In this document: positions 61,801-64,000 of the stretch, in pieces
Position numbering within the stretch: the stretch's first letter is position 1
Layout of the letters: each line of letters starts with the position of its first letter
Assembly: GCF_002024165.1 (NCBI RefSeq)
Contig: NZ_MWQN01000004.1
Coordinates: 682,001 to 746,000, forward strand
From: Embleya scabrispora
GTDB taxonomy: Bacteria > Actinomycetota > Actinomycetes > Streptomycetales > Streptomycetaceae
Direction of reading: 5' to 3'
DNA length: 64,000 nucleotides
Notes under the pieces: generated by a model
The model's database searches: none
What the model was told of the DNA's origin: nothing
The model's input: the letters and a program-made list of their open reading frames with translations, nothing else
Program-made: the position numbers and the translations under genes

Positions 61801-64000
61801 TACCACCAGCTCGAACTGGGACCGGACGGCGTCCCCTCGCGCGACTGGGTCTCCCGGCACGCCGACGGCAACATCAACGGGCTCGGCAAGACCCTGCACA
61901 ACGGCGACTTCCTCACGTTCGAACGTTTCGCCGAGCAGCGGCCCCCGGTGTTCTTCCGCAACCTGTTCAGCGGCGAGTTCCGCGTCGCCGACCTCTCCCG
62001 GCACCCGTGGCTGGCCCACGACAACCGGCTGCGCGTGGGCACCTGGAAGCAGGAGCCGGCGGGCGGCGGTCCGGAAGGGCACGGCGTACAGTTCATCACC
62101 AACAACAAGACGGTGATCGACGTCGCGCACACCGGCGACATCGTCCGCGAGGTGCGCCCCCTGCACAACGGCACCACTCTCACCGTCGGCGACGTCCGGA
62201 TGCCCGAGGTCGCCGGCGCGCAGGTGGCGCACCGCCCCGGCTACCTGCCGTGGACCGAGGGCGCCGACGGCCTGCACGGCCACCGCACGTTCCACGAGGG
62301 CGACTTCGTCGTCACCCCGGGCACCGGCGATCGCCAGATCACCTGGCAGGACCGGATCACCGACGACGTGGAGGACGGCGACTGGTACTCCCCCGGCACC
62401 AAGGAGTGGCGGGTGGTGCGCACCGGCCTCTCCGACGGCACGGTCATCGACTACCGGCCCAGGCCCGCCGTCGGCGCCGCCGACGGCGCGGGGCCGAACA
62501 CCCGCGGCCTGTTCGACACCCACGCCGGGAACTGGATCCGGTACGACCACCACGGCGTGGTCGTCGCCCGGATGGACTCCTTCCCCGCTCCCGACGGAGT
62601 GGGACGCGTCGAGATCATCGGCACCATGGGGCGCAACCCGCGCGAGTTCCGGTGGCACGACGCGCTCGATCCCACCATCGGCGGCAAGCGCATCACCGCC
62701 TTCGAACGGCAGATCTCGCCGTGGCACTTCGACCGCGAGTCGTTCCAGGACTTCGACGCGGGCGGCAACCTCATCCGCGACCACCGACAACTCGGCGAGG
62801 GCCTGAGCGTCCAGGGATGGAAGGGTGTCGACGCCGCGGGCAACGAGGTCTGGCACTGGAACAAGCTGGACGCGAACAACAACGTGATGCACTTCGGCGA
62901 CGGTGTCGGCGATCGTGTCCGGCACTGGTTCGACCGGCACGGCAACCCGCTCCCCGGCTGGGAGAAGGGCGCCCGGTGGTCCGATCGGATCACCAGCCTG
63001 GACCACCAGGTCGTGCAGGAGATCCCGGCGCGCAAATACACCAACGCCTTCCGGGACTTCTTCACCGACAGCCCGTTCCGGGTCCGCGACTTCCGGCCCA
63101 CTCCCACCACGGAGTTCAACCGGCACCTGTGGCAGGAGTCCGACCAGGGCATCATCGCGCAGGCGAAGGTCAAGCTCGCGGACGACACGTTCCTGGAGAT
63201 CAACAACTTCAACAAACACGCCCGGCGCTACGACATCGACGGCATCACCGTCATCAACGAGCGCACGATCCCCGGCTACATCCACGAGTACAACGCCGAC
63301 GGCGGCATCATCATCGGTCGCGAGACCCACTTCACCGGCCTCGCCAACGAATACCGCGCCCTGAACCGCACGTTCCGCGAACCCAACCGCTGGGGCTACG
63401 GCCCGTCCGTGGACGGCGAGGTGGTGCCGGAGCCGTTCATGCTTCGCGCGCTGCAGTCCGTCGGCATCGACATGTCCCACGAGTTCCTGCTCGACTTCAC
63501 CGTGAACCTCCTGGTGCTGTCCATCATCCGGTTGCGCGCCGGCGGCGGGTTGAGCATGATCGACGTCGGCCGCGCCGCGTTCGGCGCCGCGTTGAGCTCG
63601 ATGACCAAGGGCACCGTCTCGTCGGCGCACCTGGCGGCCAACCGGGGCGGCTGGAAGGTGTACTGGTCGAACATCGACTACGGACAGCCGGGGCCTTGGC
63701 GGCCCAACGACGACAGTGCCAACACCGAGTGGGCGGCCAACGAGCGCCCGGTGCGCTGGCGCGGAGGCACGTACGAGTTCGCCGTGGGCCTGAGCACCGG
63801 CGCGGTGGCGGGGTTCGTCAGCGGCGCGGCGCAGTCCGCGATCTTCGGGGTCCGCCGTGCCGACGGCGCGATCATCAAACTCACCGGCGGCGACGCCGCG
63901 TTGGCCGGTCTGGCCTCCATGGTCGGCGGGGTCCTGGGCACCGTCTCGGTGGGCGCGCTGCGGGCCCTGATCCAGCACTCGATGGGCAGCCGGTGGATCC
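55861..64000 (+). CDS. giant repeat-rich putative type VII substrate (5' part; runs off window)
   Basis: At least 2,713 residues with no in-frame stop, open at the right edge. The ATG at 55861 follows GAGAGAGG and opens MARPGDWSALGLDSDPTPGD, a start seen on large Streptomyces Esx-like proteins. Residues about 1-160 are helical (Esx-like), about 163-205 are hydrophobic (WIALILAIPAIFIGG), and 400-700 are Gly/Leu/Pro-rich short repeats (NVGALPNTGQVAVPS) reminiscent of mycobacterial MPTR tails. From about 1113 come ~65-residue beta-repeats, then YD-like modules (FDxxGN) up to about 2450. Another hydrophobic region lies at about 2541-2710. A C-terminal effector domain, if any, is beyond the window. 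The opposite-strand reading frames are shadows. Confidence 0.8.
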   Translation, partial: MARPGDWSALGLDSDPTPGDADRIDRVIAAELAFVELAKTIDSGLTEVKNTSSVIFVGKTAEALRGVIDGNLRNYISTFKKAHEDVRAALTAYVGVMRHEQHRADTALSAAAALSEDDKEGRAAHKTTAEDAKSILSTAADTAARKIMAAGQSIASPVDECEEFWKALGWIALILAIPAIFIGGPLALLSIALNVALLIKTAIDFAHGKASVTQLVLGILGMIAPTTKGLHLGQLWSGIKGIGGRGITGTKNFFGGGANSFGLFGRVGLGIDDAVAAAGSWIRGGAQGLKLGPLLTMGPGFAKLGGGLKFFPLGAELTVINLAGAKTFFGLRAVATTLNAFKNLGTSIAHGLSGFKGLRLFLPVAADEMPNGLGLAFRIGFIDRGVFGMYRYGAFIDGKFIGAGSKISAAANAGFNAFGHGGELIKLPNVHLGSFDSVHSGPLGGAFDMPPLSTKFTNGFGHFDVINLPSLNTFGTGFHAGNLPGLGTFINDLGGLNALTHLPGVGARIADIPSFSFTGLGLTHLTGNFSVPHGITGLGATGVHALPPALGHISIPNLDTVGAGVVGKIQLGLPGSSALVHDLPTPGTNTHTGLDGLGAVALPQPGHVAMPDVTTPALPHVNVSGVGALPLTTHIQTPNVGALPNTGQVAVPSVTGIGALGHVATPNVGGLPAIAQVATPHTGGPIHMADVNSAHLGGLRTGADGETSLVGPGASGVDVKGVQGLGGTGTHIDLNGSRVVLGGPASGPVVHTAPGGLPGVPTVSGGLTGGAHFVPASGATHNLNVFMMQGASYDFAHTFRTIPGLNGVEVRVLPSTQAGRTVDIHIDPGGRSDLSADHITVGDREVLRIERNLGDGGTQRWDYELSAANNHRLLDDQIIDTHVTGPVPGQAVELTTLPAPQLPHVTTTGSTVPTVAGPGQRVVDIPGLSGTRLEYRVGDGGGIEGIRITGGPDAAHLTPSRVTGPAGNDIVRVEQEIVANVAVRRWDFDVSGESGRLDRIERRITLTGGEHDDTLVAIHVDHNDRTLGITHFDGASNALHTDPGAPPVHFNDVGIVVPTPGGFRLYDPATGTPSGSGLRLIGSNGRPLALHVLTPDGGGARTLVGADAARSLGVVTVPEHAGGMLHVVPNGTGPTVRVFGADGRFSHNSLPLTGIDRLGVAGGHIRSPHVGTPQLAHADGAPVPDTHVFRQIGNEFRIQHAGGRFHVDAAGARAHDVVTLTTPGGAGTGLHVFTPVGGPNRLPHLRADDGAPATVATVRTVNNTFHVTGASGQPHVVQVHAPGGAHSHDALPLTGGGAPGGFIRLPDAADGAPRLVHGDGRIVPGETEVTPQHGGGYLVGHPGGKIVVNNVGAHTHNALELTGGPGAGRFVHTPVGTPDVPVPHPSDRSGVSDTNLTVTRVGDEFRLTDPDGSFTAHGLDGAHRYDATHLSGGPFDGRFVRIEGGTDTLVDEHLVAVPNAHVVRQTGITTEGFAQTTAGPGRGFRVGDGTDHIVVDMRGAHRYDVVGLRGADGAATHEFVFTPAPVAGAAAPDPRHLLKGADGGNLGFSVVARPDGTLRVTHGETGMVRGFSATGAFEFEVLRLTGVDRVDLSQLVRVHPGGAHTLVDDTLADVANTTVRIRPGGGYHVAGAGGEFRLFDRTGNLDFHVTARPVTQEGGITVFRVDDGAGVHRFDMIGLSDARIGDPLHTRFLSTTPGDLRVLSGHLDHLPGLRATQEPGGGYRIGGVGARAGEFQRFDPGGRLEFQRIDIVGARGGIDPNRHFEVTYPAGGGEATWSLVRTDAHGVPIPTPGRPKWFDGGVVDTKGADAGHVHLISHLKVTVFERRVLSDGNILDAHHSSASLGTFSLVNQRGRWAEFDINGNLVHEGTRHWGESTRSWFDVKSVFGFDVRVRHFQLSADGGHVLADLRHHPATQGFAADTRWVRFDADFRAIASGNRHWDSGLGRGWTDTMRHPITNEIVTAQKKFGRFQLGLHNVRRYHQLELGPDGVPSRDWVSRHADGNINGLGKTLHNGDFLTFERFAEQRPPVFFRNLFSGEFRVADLSRHPWLAHDNRLRVGTWKQEPAGGGPEGHGVQFITNNKTVIDVAHTGDIVREVRPLHNGTTLTVGDVRMPEVAGAQVAHRPGYLPWTEGADGLHGHRTFHEGDFVVTPGTGDRQITWQDRITDDVEDGDWYSPGTKEWRVVRTGLSDGTVIDYRPRPAVGAADGAGPNTRGLFDTHAGNWIRYDHHGVVVARMDSFPAPDGVGRVEIIGTMGRNPREFRWHDALDPTIGGKRITAFERQISPWHFDRESFQDFDAGGNLIRDHRQLGEGLSVQGWKGVDAAGNEVWHWNKLDANNNVMHFGDGVGDRVRHWFDRHGNPLPGWEKGARWSDRITSLDHQVVQEIPARKYTNAFRDFFTDSPFRVRDFRPTPTTEFNRHLWQESDQGIIAQAKVKLADDTFLEINNFNKHARRYDIDGITVINERTIPGYIHEYNADGGIIIGRETHFTGLANEYRALNRTFREPNRWGYGPSVDGEVVPEPFMLRALQSVGIDMSHEFLLDFTVNLLVLSIIRLRAGGGLSMIDVGRAAFGAALSSMTKGTVSSAHLAANRGGWKVYWSNIDYGQPGPWRPNDDSANTEWAANERPVRWRGGTYEFAVGLSTGAVAGFVSGAAQSAIFGVRRADGAIIKLTGGDAALAGLASMVGGVLGTVSVGALRALIQHSMGSRWI
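59200..61160 (+). repeat. about nine protein-level beta-repeats in the giant gene
   Basis: Imperfect ~65-residue units sharing blocks like GG(G/R)(F/Y)xVxxAxG...H(D/N)xxxLTGG: RIQHAGGRFHVDAAGARAHD, HGGGYLVGHPGGKIVVNNVG, RPGGGYHVAGAGGEFRLFD, PGGGYRIGGVGARAGEFQRF. Divergent at DNA level, so not recent tandem copies. Confidence 0.6.

Noticed and set aside
59191-63978. 1,595-codon open frame on the minus strand
   Set aside because: Mirror of the plus-strand giant gene; lacks domains or ribosome site, and the sense frame carries hydrophobic segments, repeats and an Esx-like start.
1-64000. tRNA, rRNA, CRISPR arrays, insertion sequences, attachment sites
   Set aside because: None were seen: no tRNA cloverleaf-like segments, no direct-repeat arrays with spacers, no transposase or integrase.

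Overview
The window is high-GC DNA (roughly 70% or more by eye) with GTG/TTG starts, strong GGAGG-type ribosome sites, and actinomycete-only families: a WhiB-like protein, Lsr2, an ScbR/AfsA butyrolactone pair, Tat-exported flavin oxidases and WXG100-type proteins. It fits a Streptomycetaceae-like chromosome, probably an accessory or arm region, since core genes are almost absent and several genes are broken. I saw no tRNA, rRNA, CRISPR array or insertion sequence.

Left part (1-12.1 kb): tailoring genes of a natural-product cluster entered from the left edge. The plus-strand run holds two methyltransferases, two P450s, a Rieske oxygenase and a VOC protein. Next comes a minus-strand pair for a 2,6-dideoxyhexose (NDP-hexose 2,3-dehydratase, SDR). 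A divergent plus-strand operon follows: macrolide-type glycosyltransferase, polysaccharide-pyruvyltransferase family protein and Gfo/Idh/MocA ketoreductase. Together they could build an oxidised, methylated aglycone carrying a deoxysugar, possibly with a pyruvyl group. The scaffold-building enzymes lie outside the window.

12.2-31.3 kb: a mosaic of small units. These include an epoxide hydrolase and TetR pair with two operator-like dyads, an isochorismatase-fold hydrolase converging on a GntR regulator, and a full-length LanB dehydratase with no precursor peptide. Two secreted metalloproteases, a Clp-N/HTH pair with twin palindromes, and a frameshifted XRE-TPR regulator follow. Then come a WhiB-like protein, a butyrolactone receptor/synthase pair beside a HAD phosphatase, an anti-sigma-type ATPase, a PEBP protein and a decayed methyltransferase.

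31.3-47.2 kb: a MerR regulator fused to HEAT repeats in an operon with a second HEAT protein behind a MerR-type promoter. Others are a ketopantoate-reductase-like gene with divergent LysR, an NmrA-like SDR with another MerR-type promoter, a truncated serine hydrolase, a beta-helix protein, a TetR/MMPL pair, a methyltransferase, an RdgB-like remnant, lsr2, a berberine-bridge-type oxidase, a DUF1877-like protein and an ECF sigma factor.

47.3 kb to the right edge: a type VII secretion-like locus. It has a proline-rich membrane protein, an EssC-like triple-ATPase with an FHA-like N-terminus, two WXG100-like proteins without a W-x-G turn, and an Esx-like protein with a beta-rich tail. A giant (>2,700-residue) repeat-rich putative substrate with a 'MARPGDWSALGLDSDPTPGD' start runs off the window. 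Canonical EccB, EccD, EccE and mycosin genes are not present here. This locus is the strongest candidate for an undescribed system.
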